Assembly: GCA_016868815.1 (NCBI GenBank) | Contig: VGFQ01000011.1 | Coordinates: forward strand, 1 to 64,000 | DNA: 64,000 nt | DNA from: Bacteroidota bacterium | Lineage (GTDB): Bacteria > Bacteroidota > Bacteroidia > Chitinophagales > Chitinophagaceae | Direction of reading: 5' to 3' | Part shown: piece after piece, positions 9,300-17,039 of the stretch | Position numbering within the stretch: position 1 is the first letter of the stretch | How the letters are laid out: each line of letters starts with the position of its first letter | Translations under genes and position numbers: made by a program | The notes under the pieces: model-generated | The model's input: only the letters and a program-made list of their open reading frames with translations | What the model was told of the DNA's origin: nothing | Databases searched by the model: none

Positions 9300-10112
9300 A
9301 TGGGACGCATCATTGGCATAGCAAATCAAAAAGGGGGTGTCGGGAAGACCACCACAGCCATCAACCTGGCCGCCAGCCTGGCCGTGCTCGAGTACAAGAC
9401 CCTGCTGGTAGACGCAGACCCGCAGGCCAACTCCACCTCAGGGCTTGGCTTCATCCTACAAAACATCCAGCAGAGTCTCTACGACTGTATGATCAACCAG
9501 GCCAGTGCCAGTGATGTAGTACTGAAGACGGACATGCCCTACCTATGGCTAATCCCTTCCCACATAGACCTCGTAGGCGCAGAAATAGAGATGGTCAATC
9601 AACCCCAGCGGGAATCTGTCTTGAAGAATATCATCGCAGAAGTCAAAGACGAATACGACTTCATCATTGTGGACTGCTCCCCCTCCCTCGGGCTTATCAC
9701 CCTCAACTCGCTGGTCGCAGCCGACAGTGTGATCGTTCCGGTACAGGCAGAATTCTTTGCCCTGGAGGGCCTTGGAAAACTCCTCAACACCATCAAGATC
9801 GTACAGACAAGGCTCAATACTTCCCTGGTGATAGAGGGCATCCTGATGACGATGTACGATGGGCGCCTTCGGCTCTGTAATCAGGTCGTAAGTGAAGTAC
9901 GTCGACATTTCGACAGCACCGTCTTCGACACCATCATCCACCGCAACAGCCGCCTCAGCGAAGCCCCCAGCGTGGGCAAGCCCGCCATCCTCTACGATGC
10001 GGACAGCAAGGGCTCAATCAACTACCTACACCTCGCAAAGGAAATCTTACAGAAGAATAACATGACGCGCATCAGCCAGTCGGAACGAAATCTACACCTC
10101 GACGATGAGTAA
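9300..10112 (+). CDS. parA: Chromosome-partitioning ATPase ParA (Soj)
   Basis: A 270-residue deviant-Walker ATPase. The start MGRIIGIANQKGGVGKTT contains the KGGVGKTT P-loop with the signature lysine; DADPQANST and FIIVDCSPSLG are the switch motifs. It binds DNA nonspecifically as an ATP dimer and moves ParB-origin complexes. The stop overlaps the parB start (ATGAGTAA), so the two are translationally coupled. Orthologues of this chromosome-type pair are normally near the origin; parS (TGTTTCACGTGAAACA-like) was not seen in the neighbouring DNA. Confidence 0.96.
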   Translation: MGRIIGIANQKGGVGKTTTAINLAASLAVLEYKTLLVDADPQANSTSGLGFILQNIQQSLYDCMINQASASDVVLKTDMPYLWLIPSHIDLVGAEIEMVNQPQRESVLKNIIAEVKDEYDFIIVDCSPSLGLITLNSLVAADSVIVPVQAEFFALEGLGKLLNTIKIVQTRLNTSLVIEGILMTMYDGRLRLCNQVVSEVRRHFDSTVFDTIIHRNSRLSEAPSVGKPAILYDADSKGSINYLHLAKEILQKNNMTRISQSERNLHLDDE

Positions 10113-11034
10113 GTCCAAACCCAAAAAAGAGATGCTGGGCAAAGGCATCCGCTCCCTGCTTCAGGGTATTGACACGGAGATGAAAAAGCTGGAAACGTCC
10201 CCTGCCAAGATGCCGGCGTCGGCGGCCGAGAAGGTCACGGCTGTCGTGCGGGTGCCCCTAGCCCAGATAGAGACCAACCCCAAGCAGCCACGCCAAGACT
10301 TCGAGGAGGCAGCCCTGCGAGAGCTGGCAGACTCCATCAAAATTCATGACATCATCCAGCCCCTGACCGTCGCGCGTCTCGCGCACAACAAATACCAGCT
10401 GATTGCCGGGGAACGCAGGCTCAGGGCCTGCAAGATCGCAGGCCTCAAGGATGTACCCGTCTTCATCCGCGAAGCCGACGACCAGCAGTTATTGGAGATG
10501 TCCCTGCTCGAGAACTTGCAGCGACAAGACCTCAACGCCATAGAAATCGGACAGAGCTACAAGCGCCTCATGGATGAATGCGCCCTCAGCCAGGAAGAGG
10601 TAGCTACCCGCATGGGGAAGGAACGCAGCACCGTCACCAACTACATCCGGCTGCTGAAGCTGCCCCCCTCCATCGTCGTTGCGGTGCGCAGCGGGAAGAT
10701 ATCGATGGGGCATGCCCGTGCCTTGATCGCGCTGGATACGGTAGATCGCCAGATGCATGTCTTCAAAGAGATCGTCGCCAAAAACCTCTCTGTCCGCCAG
10801 GCAGAGGAGCTTGCTAGGGCTTTCAGCAGCAAGTCGACAACCCCAAAGAAGGCAAAGGGAAGCCTCCAGCTTCCACCTGTCATGAAGAAGATAGAAGACA
10901 CGATCTGCTCCCATTTCGGTACCCGCGCAAGGCTCTTCCATGAAAAGAAGGGACGGGGGAAGATCATCCTCGAATACTACTCGGTAGAAGAACTCAACGG
11001 GCTGCTCGACAAAATGAAGATCACCGTGCAATGA
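10105..11034 (+). CDS. parB: Chromosome-partitioning protein ParB (Spo0J)
   Basis: A 309-residue CTPase/DNA-binding protein. It begins with a basic tail and GKGIRSLLQG, followed by the N-terminal nuclease-like fold (about residues 47-135) with QPLTVA and LIAGERRLRACK, the GERR CTP-binding motif, then the helix-turn-helix (LSQEEVATRMGKERSTVTNYIRLLKL) that reads parS, and a C-terminal dimerization part (about 240-309). It loads on parS as a clamp and is moved by ParA. It overlaps parA at its start and the DUF5683 gene at its stop (ATGA), so the three form one operon. Confidence 0.96.
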   Translation: MSKSKPKKEMLGKGIRSLLQGIDTEMKKLETSPAKMPASAAEKVTAVVRVPLAQIETNPKQPRQDFEEAALRELADSIKIHDIIQPLTVARLAHNKYQLIAGERRLRACKIAGLKDVPVFIREADDQQLLEMSLLENLQRQDLNAIEIGQSYKRLMDECALSQEEVATRMGKERSTVTNYIRLLKLPPSIVVAVRSGKISMGHARALIALDTVDRQMHVFKEIVAKNLSVRQAEELARAFSSKSTTPKKAKGSLQLPPVMKKIEDTICSHFGTRARLFHEKKGRGKIILEYYSVEELNGLLDKMKITVQ

Positions 11035-11699
11035 TGATGGTCCGCCCGTTCCTGACGATGGTGGCGACTGCCGGCCTTTTGCTGGCTTGTGAGACCGCAG
11101 CGGGACAGGCCCAGGCGAGCACCGACACGACGCGTATGGGGACCCTCACCCGTACCCAGTCAGCACCCACAGGACCCACCGATACGGCCCCCAAAAAAAG
11201 GTCGCTGGCAGCGCAGGCAGCCCTCCGGTCGGCCATCTTACCGGGCGCTGGCCAGGTCTACAATCGGAAATACTGGAAGCTGCCGCTGGTATATGGGGCT
11301 CTGGCGATCCCGGTAGGAGCCTTTGCCTACAACCTCGAATGGTATCGTAAATGCCGAGAGGCTTATTCTGTACGATATTTCAATGATACATCCATCGTCG
11401 TGCCAAACCTGCCCGTAGATGCCATCGACCCGCAACTGCAGCCCCTGTCAACACAATCCCTCCGCCTCTACCGCAACGAGTTCCGCAAGAATGTCGACCT
11501 GTCGGTGCTGGCCCTGCTGGCCCTCTGGGGACTAAACATCGTGGATGCCGCCGTGGATGGGCACCTGCGGTCTTTCGATGTGGCTGAAAAGCTGAGTCTG
11601 CGAGTGACCCCCACCCCCACCCCGCAAGGTCTGCAGATGCAAGTGGGCATGAGATGGACCCTCGGCGGGACAGAGAAAAAAGCGATGGCCGCCCGCTAG
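11031..11699 (+). CDS. DUF5683 domain-containing membrane protein
   Basis: A 222-residue protein starting in an ATGA overlap with parB. It has a signal-peptide-like N-terminus (TMVATAGLLLACETAAGQAQ), a low-complexity Thr/Pro linker (about residues 25-60) and then the DUF5683 core: AALRSAILPGAGQVYNRKYWK, KLPLVYGALAIPVGAFAYNLEWYR, and a second hydrophobic stretch VDLSVLALLALWGLNIVDAAVDGHL. The function is unknown. The position directly after parB is conserved in many Bacteroidota, which suggests a role tied to the cell envelope and chromosome or cell-division programme. In frame ATGs at 11031 and 11034 are equivalent choices. Confidence 0.85.
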   Translation: MMMVRPFLTMVATAGLLLACETAAGQAQASTDTTRMGTLTRTQSAPTGPTDTAPKKRSLAAQAALRSAILPGAGQVYNRKYWKLPLVYGALAIPVGAFAYNLEWYRKCREAYSVRYFNDTSIVVPNLPVDAIDPQLQPLSTQSLRLYRNEFRKNVDLSVLALLALWGLNIVDAAVDGHLRSFDVAEKLSLRVTPTPTPQGLQMQVGMRWTLGGTEKKAMAAR

Positions 11700-11753
11700 A
11701 GAGCGATCCGAACCGGCTAGACAAGAGCAGACAAAGTCATAAAATCTATAGAA

Positions 11754-12506
11754 ATGCGCATCATACTGGTGGGATACGGGAAGATGGGAAAGGCCATCGA
11801 AGTTGCTGCCCTGGCAAAAGGCCACCAGATCTCCGCCCGCATCGACCTGCATAATACCGAAGACCTGCAGGAGGCGATGGCTCGGAGTGCCGACATAGCC
11901 ATCGAGTTCACTGGCCCCGGGAGTGCCTATGAGAATGTCTGCCGCTGCCTTGAGCTGGGCCTCCCCGTCGTCACCGGCTCCACCGGCTGGCTGGAGCACT
12001 ACGGAGATGCGATCGCCCTTTGCCATCAACGGCAAGGCGCCCTGATACATGCCAGCAACTTCAGTATCGGCGTCAACATCTTCTTTGAAGTGAACCGTCA
12101 GCTGTCACGTCTGATGGCGGCACATCCCGCCTATGATGTACAGGTCTCTGAAGTCCATCATACCCAGAAAAAAGATGCTCCCAGCGGTACCGCCATCCGC
12201 CTTGCCGAACAAATCGTACAGGCAGAAGGCGTCAAAACACGATGGACCGATCACCAGACAGAGAACCCTACAGACCTTTACATCGAAAGCGAACGCAGGG
12301 AACCTTATCCGGGCCTGCACCGAGTGCGCTACCGCTCCACCATCGATGAGATCGAAATCAGCCACAACGCCCTGCGCCGCGACGGATTTGCGGCAGGCGC
12401 CATCTTGGCTGCTGAATTCCTGGTTGGGAGAAAAGGCGTATTTTCTATGAAAGACGTACTGGGTCTAGGTGAAGAGGTCCCCTCGCCAGGCAACGCCCAA
12501 CCCTAG
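11754..12506 (+). CDS. dapB: 4-hydroxy-tetrahydrodipicolinate reductase
   Basis: Reduces 4-hydroxy-tetrahydrodipicolinate with NAD(P)H in the diaminopimelate/lysine pathway; the product is needed for peptidoglycan. The 250-residue protein has the Rossmann loop GYGKMGKAI at residues 7-15, the middle signature EVHHTQKKDAPSGTA with the catalytic His pair and Lys, and a C-terminal HNALRRDGFAAGA. The form is the short Bacteroidota type. It is 54 bases downstream of the DUF5683 gene and 24 bases upstream of the Rrf2 gene, so it is probably part of the parAB run; this order is common in the phylum. Confidence 0.95.
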   Translation: MRIILVGYGKMGKAIEVAALAKGHQISARIDLHNTEDLQEAMARSADIAIEFTGPGSAYENVCRCLELGLPVVTGSTGWLEHYGDAIALCHQRQGALIHASNFSIGVNIFFEVNRQLSRLMAAHPAYDVQVSEVHHTQKKDAPSGTAIRLAEQIVQAEGVKTRWTDHQTENPTDLYIESERREPYPGLHRVRYRSTIDEIEISHNALRRDGFAAGAILAAEFLVGRKGVFSMKDVLGLGEEVPSPGNAQP

Positions 12507-12530
12507 CGAAGTCTTGCTAACACACGACCC

Positions 12531-13025
12531 GTGCTAAACCGAAAGACACAATATGCCCTCCACGCACTCGAATATCTGGCCCTACAGGAAGGTAAAACCC
12601 ACGTACTCATCTCAGACATCGCAGAGGCCAGAGATATACCGCTGAAATTCCTGGAGAACATCCTGCTGGAGCTGCGCTATGAAGGCATCCTCCTCAGCAA
12701 GAAAGGCAAGGGTGGTGGCTATGGCTTCCGCATTCCGCCAAAGGAGATCCCGATCGCCCGCATCATTCGCATCATGGACGGCCCCATCGCCATGCTGCCC
12801 TGCGCAAGCCTTTACTTCTACGAACGCTGCAGCCACTGCAATGAAAACAATTGTGGGCTGCACGACCTAATGGTTTCAGTAAGAGACGCCAACCTCCGCA
12901 TCCTGGAGCGGACGACCCTCGCCGACCTGGCGGCGGGAAAAACGAAGAAGTCCAGGGAGCGCGCTGCCAAGCCCTCGACAGGCAAGGCGGTGGCCGCCAA
13001 GTCCGTCCGGCAGAAACGCAGCTGA
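12531..13025 (+). CDS. Rrf2 family transcriptional regulator
   Basis: A 164-residue winged-helix regulator starting at GTG. The N-terminus MLNRKTQYALHALEYLA and the wing LLSKKGKGGGYGF are typical of Rrf2/IscR/CymR proteins. Cysteines occur at residues 91, 100, 103 and 108 (PCASLYFYERCSHC, then NNCGLHD), where IscR and NsrR bind an iron-sulfur cluster, so it may sense Fe-S, NO or redox status. The last 35 residues form an unusual Lys/Arg/Ala-rich tail (GKTKKSRERAAKP...) that most family members lack. It is convergent with the sugar kinase gene, with one base between the stop codons. Confidence 0.9.
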   Translation: MLNRKTQYALHALEYLALQEGKTHVLISDIAEARDIPLKFLENILLELRYEGILLSKKGKGGGYGFRIPPKEIPIARIIRIMDGPIAMLPCASLYFYERCSHCNENNCGLHDLMVSVRDANLRILERTTLADLAAGKTKKSRERAAKPSTGKAVAAKSVRQKRS

Positions 13026-13026
13026 C

Positions 13027-14004
13027 CTATTCGTCGAAGACCTGCAGGGAAAGATGCCGGAAGGCTTCCATGGCCCCAAGATAGGCGCAGGTACGTGCCC
13101 CGGCCCGGTTGGCGATGGCAACCATGCGAACCCACTCCCCCACTGAAATAGGGTGCAGGCGATGGCCTTCACGAACCGACAATTGATATAAGACAGCTCC
13201 TACGAAGGCATCCCCGGCCCCCGTCGTGTCGGTCACCTCCACTGGAATGCTGGGCACCACCTGCGTGTGGTCTCCCACACAGAGTAAGGTCCCCTCACTG
13301 CCCAGGGTGATGGCAAAAACGGCCGCACTCATAGATCGCAGGGTCTGGGCAGCCACAGGGATGGATGCGGCAGCCGTCAGCAGCAATGCCTCTTCCTCAC
13401 TGACTTTGAAAAAGTCGCAGTGACGGATGAAATATGCCGACTGCTCCACAAAAGAGGAAATGCGATCGTGATACAGCAGATGGCGGTAGTTAGGGTCGAA
13501 AGAGATGAATTTCCCTGACTCGACACCACGACGGTGCAGGGAACGGTAGGCCTCTTGCAAAGGGCCGGGCAGAAACGCCGTGGCAGAGCCGAAATGCAGG
13601 ATGGAAACCTCGTCGAGCGGCAGGTGTGCAATCTCTTGGGATGCCAGCTGCCCGTCAGCTCCCCGGTTGAAATAAAAGTCGCGCTCCCCATTCTCCATCA
13701 GGGAGACAAAGGCCAGCGTCGTGAAATGATCCGGGTCTTGCAGGAGGAACCTGGTATCCACGCCGAACGACTGCATCACCTGCACCAGCAGCCTGCCGAA
13801 AGGGTCTGCCCCCACCTTGGCCGCCAGCCGGACATTACCCCCCAGCGCTGCCACGGCAGCAGCCACATTGGTAGGAGCACCTCCCGGCTTGCGCAGAAAA
13901 TGCTCGCCGTCTGAGAGCGAGCGTCCCTTGTCGGTGCAGATCATATCGATCAACGCCTCTCCAATGCATACGATGCCCGAAGGGCAGCTTTCAGATGGAT
14001 TCAT
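13027..14004 (-). CDS. PfkB family carbohydrate kinase (fructokinase-like)
   Basis: An ATP-dependent sugar kinase of 325 residues. It opens with IVCIGEALIDMI, then GGAPTNVAAAVAALGG (PfkB signature 1 region, binding the sugar) and ends with VTDTTGAGDAFVGA (signature 2 with the catalytic Asp and anion hole). The similarity to fructokinases (FRK, ScrK) is best, but PfkB specificity is hard to assign and ribokinase-like or 2-keto-3-deoxygluconate kinase activity is possible. I chose the ATG at 14004 (MNPSESCPSGIVCIGE); the ORF-track start at 14085 adds 27 non-conserved residues. It is divergent from the methionine-sulfoxide reductase gene. Confidence 0.88.
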   Translation of the reverse strand: MNPSESCPSGIVCIGEALIDMICTDKGRSLSDGEHFLRKPGGAPTNVAAAVAALGGNVRLAAKVGADPFGRLLVQVMQSFGVDTRFLLQDPDHFTTLAFVSLMENGERDFYFNRGADGQLASQEIAHLPLDEVSILHFGSATAFLPGPLQEAYRSLHRRGVESGKFISFDPNYRHLLYHDRISSFVEQSAYFIRHCDFFKVSEEEALLLTAAASIPVAAQTLRSMSAAVFAITLGSEGTLLCVGDHTQVVPSIPVEVTDTTGAGDAFVGAVLYQLSVREGHRLHPISVGEWVRMVAIANRAGARTCAYLGAMEAFRHLSLQVFDE

Positions 14005-14156
14005 TGCGCTAAGCTTGTACGCGCACCCCTTTTTCGATGCTGGACTGAGATGGAGCGAGCAGGTGAAAATACTGGAATTCAGCAAGCCTGCCGCAGATGC
14101 AAGCTAGACAGAGAGGCAAGGGATGGCCAGCATGCAAGCAGGAGGACCCGCTGTGC

Positions 14157-14164
14157 TATCTTTG
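14157..14164 (+). promoter_or_regulatory. -7 element TATCTTTG four bases before the start codon
   Basis: A perfect TAnnTTTG element followed by CCGC and then the ATG at 14169. With transcription expected about seven bases after the element, the mRNA would begin at or next to the start codon, i.e. leaderless. The same arrangement occurs at 16916-16923. Confidence 0.5.
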
Positions 14165-14168
14165 CCGC

Positions 14169-14642
14169 ATGGCCGAGGATTTGCAAATCACAGCTGGCAG
14201 CAAGGAGGAGCAGTACCGTCAACTGTTGCCCCAGATTTCTGCGTTGATGGAAGGGGAAGGCGACCTGATTGCCAACTTGGCCAATGCCACGGCAGCGCTG
14301 AGGGAGCAGTTCGGATGGTGGTGGGTGGGCTTCTACCTGGTACGGGAAGAAGCGCTTGTGTTAGGGCCCTTCCAAGGACCAGTCGCCTGTACGAAGATTC
14401 GGAAAGGCAGGGGTGTATGCGGTGCCGCCTGGGAGCGGGCTTCGACGGTCATCGTCCCAGATGTGGAACAGTTTCCCGGCCATATCGCATGCAGCAGCCT
14501 GTCACGGAGCGAGATTGTTGTGCCGGTGATTCGTCAGGGCGAGGTCGTCGCCGTCCTCGACGTCGACAGCGAGCACCTCGCACATTTCGATGAGACCGAC
14601 CAGCATTGGCTGGAAACACTGGCCGAGAAGCTTCCCTTCTGA
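14169..14642 (+). CDS. msrC: Free methionine-(R)-sulfoxide reductase (GAF domain)
   Basis: Reduces free methionine-R-sulfoxide. The 157-residue protein is a single GAF domain with the fRMsr signatures: GWWWVGFYLV, LGPFQGPVACTKIRKGRGVCG containing two of the active-site cysteines, and HIACSSLSRSEIVVP with the third, followed by LDVDSEH. The start at 14169 (MAEDLQ) fits the family; the track start at 14097 lies before the promoter element. It is convergent with the TlpA-like gene. Confidence 0.93.
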   Translation: MAEDLQITAGSKEEQYRQLLPQISALMEGEGDLIANLANATAALREQFGWWWVGFYLVREEALVLGPFQGPVACTKIRKGRGVCGAAWERASTVIVPDVEQFPGHIACSSLSRSEIVVPVIRQGEVVAVLDVDSEHLAHFDETDQHWLETLAEKLPF

Positions 14643-14681
14643 CGAGTTCCGCGCCCCACTCTTCGACAGGAAACCCCGTAT

Positions 14682-14706
14682 GCTAAGGAGATGGTTTGTC
14701 CTTAGC
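14682..14706. terminator. Possible bidirectional stem-loop between convergent genes
   Basis: GCTAAGGA and TCCTTAGC form a perfect eight-base stem with a nine-base loop, placed between the convergent stops at 14642 and 14713. There is no T-tract on either side, so intrinsic termination is uncertain. Confidence 0.35.
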
Positions 14707-14712
14707 CTAGAT

Positions 14713-15936
14713 TCACTCGCGGAGCAAGGCTTCCACCCGCTCTTCTAGTTCTTTGCGGAAGACCTCGTGGGCAGGGCCGGTGGCAGGGCCGGCATAGCCT
14801 ACCTCGGTGTGGCGTACACGCCCGTCCTTTCCCAGGAAGATGGTGGTGGGAAAGGCTCGGATGGGTGTGAATCCGGGCAATGTCTTCTGCGTGCGGAGCG
14901 TATCGGCACTTGTGACACCTGTGATGAGCATCGGATAAGTCACCTCAAAGCGATCCCGGAACTTGGAGAGACTGCGGCGCGACCGCTGGAAGTCGGCACT
15001 ATATTCATATGCCAGACCGATGACTTCGACACCCCGGCTGCGATGCTGGCGGTAGAAGTTGCTCAAAAAGGCTGTCTCATCCATACAGTTGGGGCACCAG
15101 GATCCCATGATCTGCAGGATCAGGACCTTGCCTCGATAGCGCGGGTCTTCCAAGGAGACAAGGTTGCTATCGAGGTCAGGGAATCGAAACTGCAGGGGTG
15201 GACTTCCGGGGATCCATTGCATCCGGGCAGCACTGCGGTCGAGGATGGCAGCGGCGTCTCGGGTGGCCGACCAGGGCTCGCAGTTTGTCCCGCCGGCGGC
15301 AAAGACACCGTCTACCAGCTGGTCCTTGCCGGAAAGCCGTGCCCCGAAATAGAAGGCATGGCTGCCATCAAAGCAGGAGAGCTGTAGGGTGTCACCCTGG
15401 ATGGTACCCTCGAGGTATCGGTAGTCGCCTGTTGGCGTGAGAAAGGTGCCGGTGAGCTGCTGGCCCTGCTGGCGGAATGCTGCGATGGCTGGCCGCTGCG
15501 TGCCATTGGGCCGGATAAAGGTAGCCTTCCAACGGCCGCTGATATCGGTGGTGGGCTGGCCCTGGAAGACCGGGAATTTCACTTGCCCCGGGCGGATCTC
15601 AACGCGCTGCAACACTTCGGGCTGTTGCTCGCCCGCCTTAACCCAGATGCCGGACATTCGCTGCCCATGGATTTGCAGTCGAAAGGCCGATTCAAAGAAG
15701 GGCATATCCACCCAGACGGAGTCGCCCTTCCGGCGGATGCGGTCGATGGTTATACGTTCTTCGCCATTCCGGATGGTCCAACGGACGGCAGCCCCTTCTC
15801 CTTGAATGTCAAGGTGGAAGACGATGGGCAGTCCGTCGGGCCTCAGGAACTGGCCGATATAGGTGCCGGGGATCACTTGTGCGAATACACAGGACAGCGT
15901 CAGGAGGAAGACTGCCACCAAGGAGGCTATCCGCAT
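14713..15936 (-). CDS. TlpA/ResA-like thioredoxin family protein
   Basis: A 407-residue exported protein with a signal peptide ending near CVFAQ. Residues 20-235 form a beta-rich N-terminal region with two halves of similar design (GTYIGQFLRPDGLPIVFHLDI and GRWKATFIRPNGTQRPAIAAF), of the kind seen before thioredoxin domains in Bacteroidota. The C-terminal 150 residues are a thioredoxin fold with the redox motif WCPNC at 280-284 and the cis-proline in FPTTIF. It is expected to act as a periplasmic thiol-disulfide oxidoreductase, perhaps reducing apo-cytochromes or other Cys proteins; the partner is unknown. A -7 element lies nine bases before the ATG. Confidence 0.88.
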   Translation of the reverse strand: MRIASLVAVFLLTLSCVFAQVIPGTYIGQFLRPDGLPIVFHLDIQGEGAAVRWTIRNGEERITIDRIRRKGDSVWVDMPFFESAFRLQIHGQRMSGIWVKAGEQQPEVLQRVEIRPGQVKFPVFQGQPTTDISGRWKATFIRPNGTQRPAIAAFRQQGQQLTGTFLTPTGDYRYLEGTIQGDTLQLSCFDGSHAFYFGARLSGKDQLVDGVFAAGGTNCEPWSATRDAAAILDRSAARMQWIPGSPPLQFRFPDLDSNLVSLEDPRYRGKVLILQIMGSWCPNCMDETAFLSNFYRQHRSRGVEVIGLAYEYSADFQRSRRSLSKFRDRFEVTYPMLITGVTSADTLRTQKTLPGFTPIRAFPTTIFLGKDGRVRHTEVGYAGPATGPAHEVFRKELEERVEALLRE

Positions 15937-15945
15937 ATTTTTTCA

Positions 15946-15953
15946 CAAAGATA
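15946..15953 (-). promoter_or_regulatory. -7 element of the TlpA-like gene
   Basis: On the minus strand TATCTTTG, a perfect TAnnTTTG match, ends nine bases before the ATG at 15936, so the leader would be only about two bases. It indicates that the gene has its own promoter, separate from the FKBP gene upstream. Confidence 0.5.
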
Positions 15954-16081
15954 CGGCAGCCATGGCGCCCTTTAGCATAGCTGGCCGGCAGCCCATCGCA
16001 GGGAGATACGGGATAAATAATACTTCGTCCTCCTCAGTTTTTGTCAAACATTCGACGAAGGGAAGATCCCCTCTGAAAGGC

Positions 16082-16528
16082 CTATTGCACCGCCTGGAGG
16101 TTAATGTCAAAGATGAGTACGGAGTTGGGGGGAATACTACCGGTTGCCTGCGCACCATATCCCAGGCTGGGGGGCAGATAGAGTTTGATGCGTCCACCCG
16201 CCTTGATCAAAGGGATGCCGTACTGCCAGCCCAAGATCAGCTGACCTAGTCCAAAGGTAGCGGGGGTAGCGACTGTCTGGTCGAATACATTCCCATTCGT
16301 AAGGCTGCCCGTATACAACACGGTGACGCGTGAGCTCTGGGTGGGCGTTGCCCCAGTGCCGGCGGTGATGATCTGATAATAGAAACCCCGGCTATCTTTA
16401 GTCACCACAGATCCTAGATTGGCCCGGGTGATATAAGCCTCCAACGTTTCGGGGGCCTCCTCTTTCTTACAGGAAGTACCCAGCAGGCACACGGCACTCA
16501 GCCAGGCAAAGCATCGACTCCTCTTCAT
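16082..16528 (-). CDS. FKBP-type peptidyl-prolyl cis-trans isomerase lipoprotein
   Basis: A 148-residue lipoprotein: a basic N-terminus, hydrophobic core and lipobox LLGTSC, then a linker and one FKBP domain. Family signatures are VTVLYTGSLTNGNVFDQT, FGLGQLILGWQYGIPLIKAGGRIKLYLPPSLGYGAQATGSIPPNSVLIFDI. It should assist folding of exported proteins in the periplasm. The start at 16528 places the charged residues MKRSR at the signal peptide; the ORF-track start is six codons earlier. It follows the small membrane-protein gene on the same strand with about 30 bases between them. Confidence 0.93.
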   Translation of the reverse strand: MKRSRCFAWLSAVCLLGTSCKKEEAPETLEAYITRANLGSVVTKDSRGFYYQIITAGTGATPTQSSRVTVLYTGSLTNGNVFDQTVATPATFGLGQLILGWQYGIPLIKAGGRIKLYLPPSLGYGAQATGSIPPNSVLIFDINLQAVQ

Positions 16529-16557
16529 GTTCAGATGTTTCCACAAAGTTCGGTGAA

Positions 16558-16911
16558 TTAGGGCAGGTTTGCTTCTTCGGAGAACCCCTGCGATGTATTT
16601 TTTCGTTTGGATAAGAGCCGATGGTAGCGCTCCTCATTGCGTTCCCATTGCATCCGGCTGTAGAGCCATCCGGTGAAGCCGGCGATGATGGCCACGGCTA
16701 CCACAAGCAGAAAAGGGTTAAACTGCGATGTCCCGACGGCATCTGCGCGACGGTACCAAAACCGTCCGGTCAGGTAGTTGAGCAGGATGGGAAGAGCCAG
16801 TACACCCCCGACGGGCAGGCCCACCCAGATGGCAGCAACAAACCGCCGACGCTGATCCCTTCGGCGAGACCACCATGTCAGGAAAACCTCATCGTCTGAG
16901 GGAGGTATCAT
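16558..16911 (-). CDS. Small two-helix membrane protein, unknown function
   Basis: A 117-residue protein I do not recognise. It starts MIPPSDDEVFLTWWSRRRDQRRRF, has two membrane segments (about residues 25-45 and 65-88), and a charged C-terminal tail with RMQWERNEERYHRLL. The -7 element CAAAGGTA (TACCTTTG on the minus strand) ends four bases before this ATG, which supports this start over the longer ORF (16995). It may be cotranscribed with the FKBP lipoprotein gene. Confidence 0.65.
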   Translation of the reverse strand: MIPPSDDEVFLTWWSRRRDQRRRFVAAIWVGLPVGGVLALPILLNYLTGRFWYRRADAVGTSQFNPFLLVVAVAIIAGFTGWLYSRMQWERNEERYHRLLSKRKNTSQGFSEEANLP

Positions 16912-16915
16912 GCTG

Positions 16916-16923
16916 CAAAGGTA
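16916..16923 (-). promoter_or_regulatory. -7 element TACCTTTG four bases before a start codon
   Basis: A perfect TAnnTTTG match on the minus strand, followed by CAGC and then the ATG at 16911. The spacing is the same as for the reductase gene at 14169 and again predicts a leaderless transcript. Confidence 0.5.
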
Positions 16924-17039
16924 GAGAAGACCTGCCACGGGATTCCGCGGAACTCCTTTCAAGGCAAAATAATGTAGCCATTTCGTTGATTTCACTTAAC
17001 TTTCACAAAGAGGTACTTCTGTGACGGAACCTATTTTGC

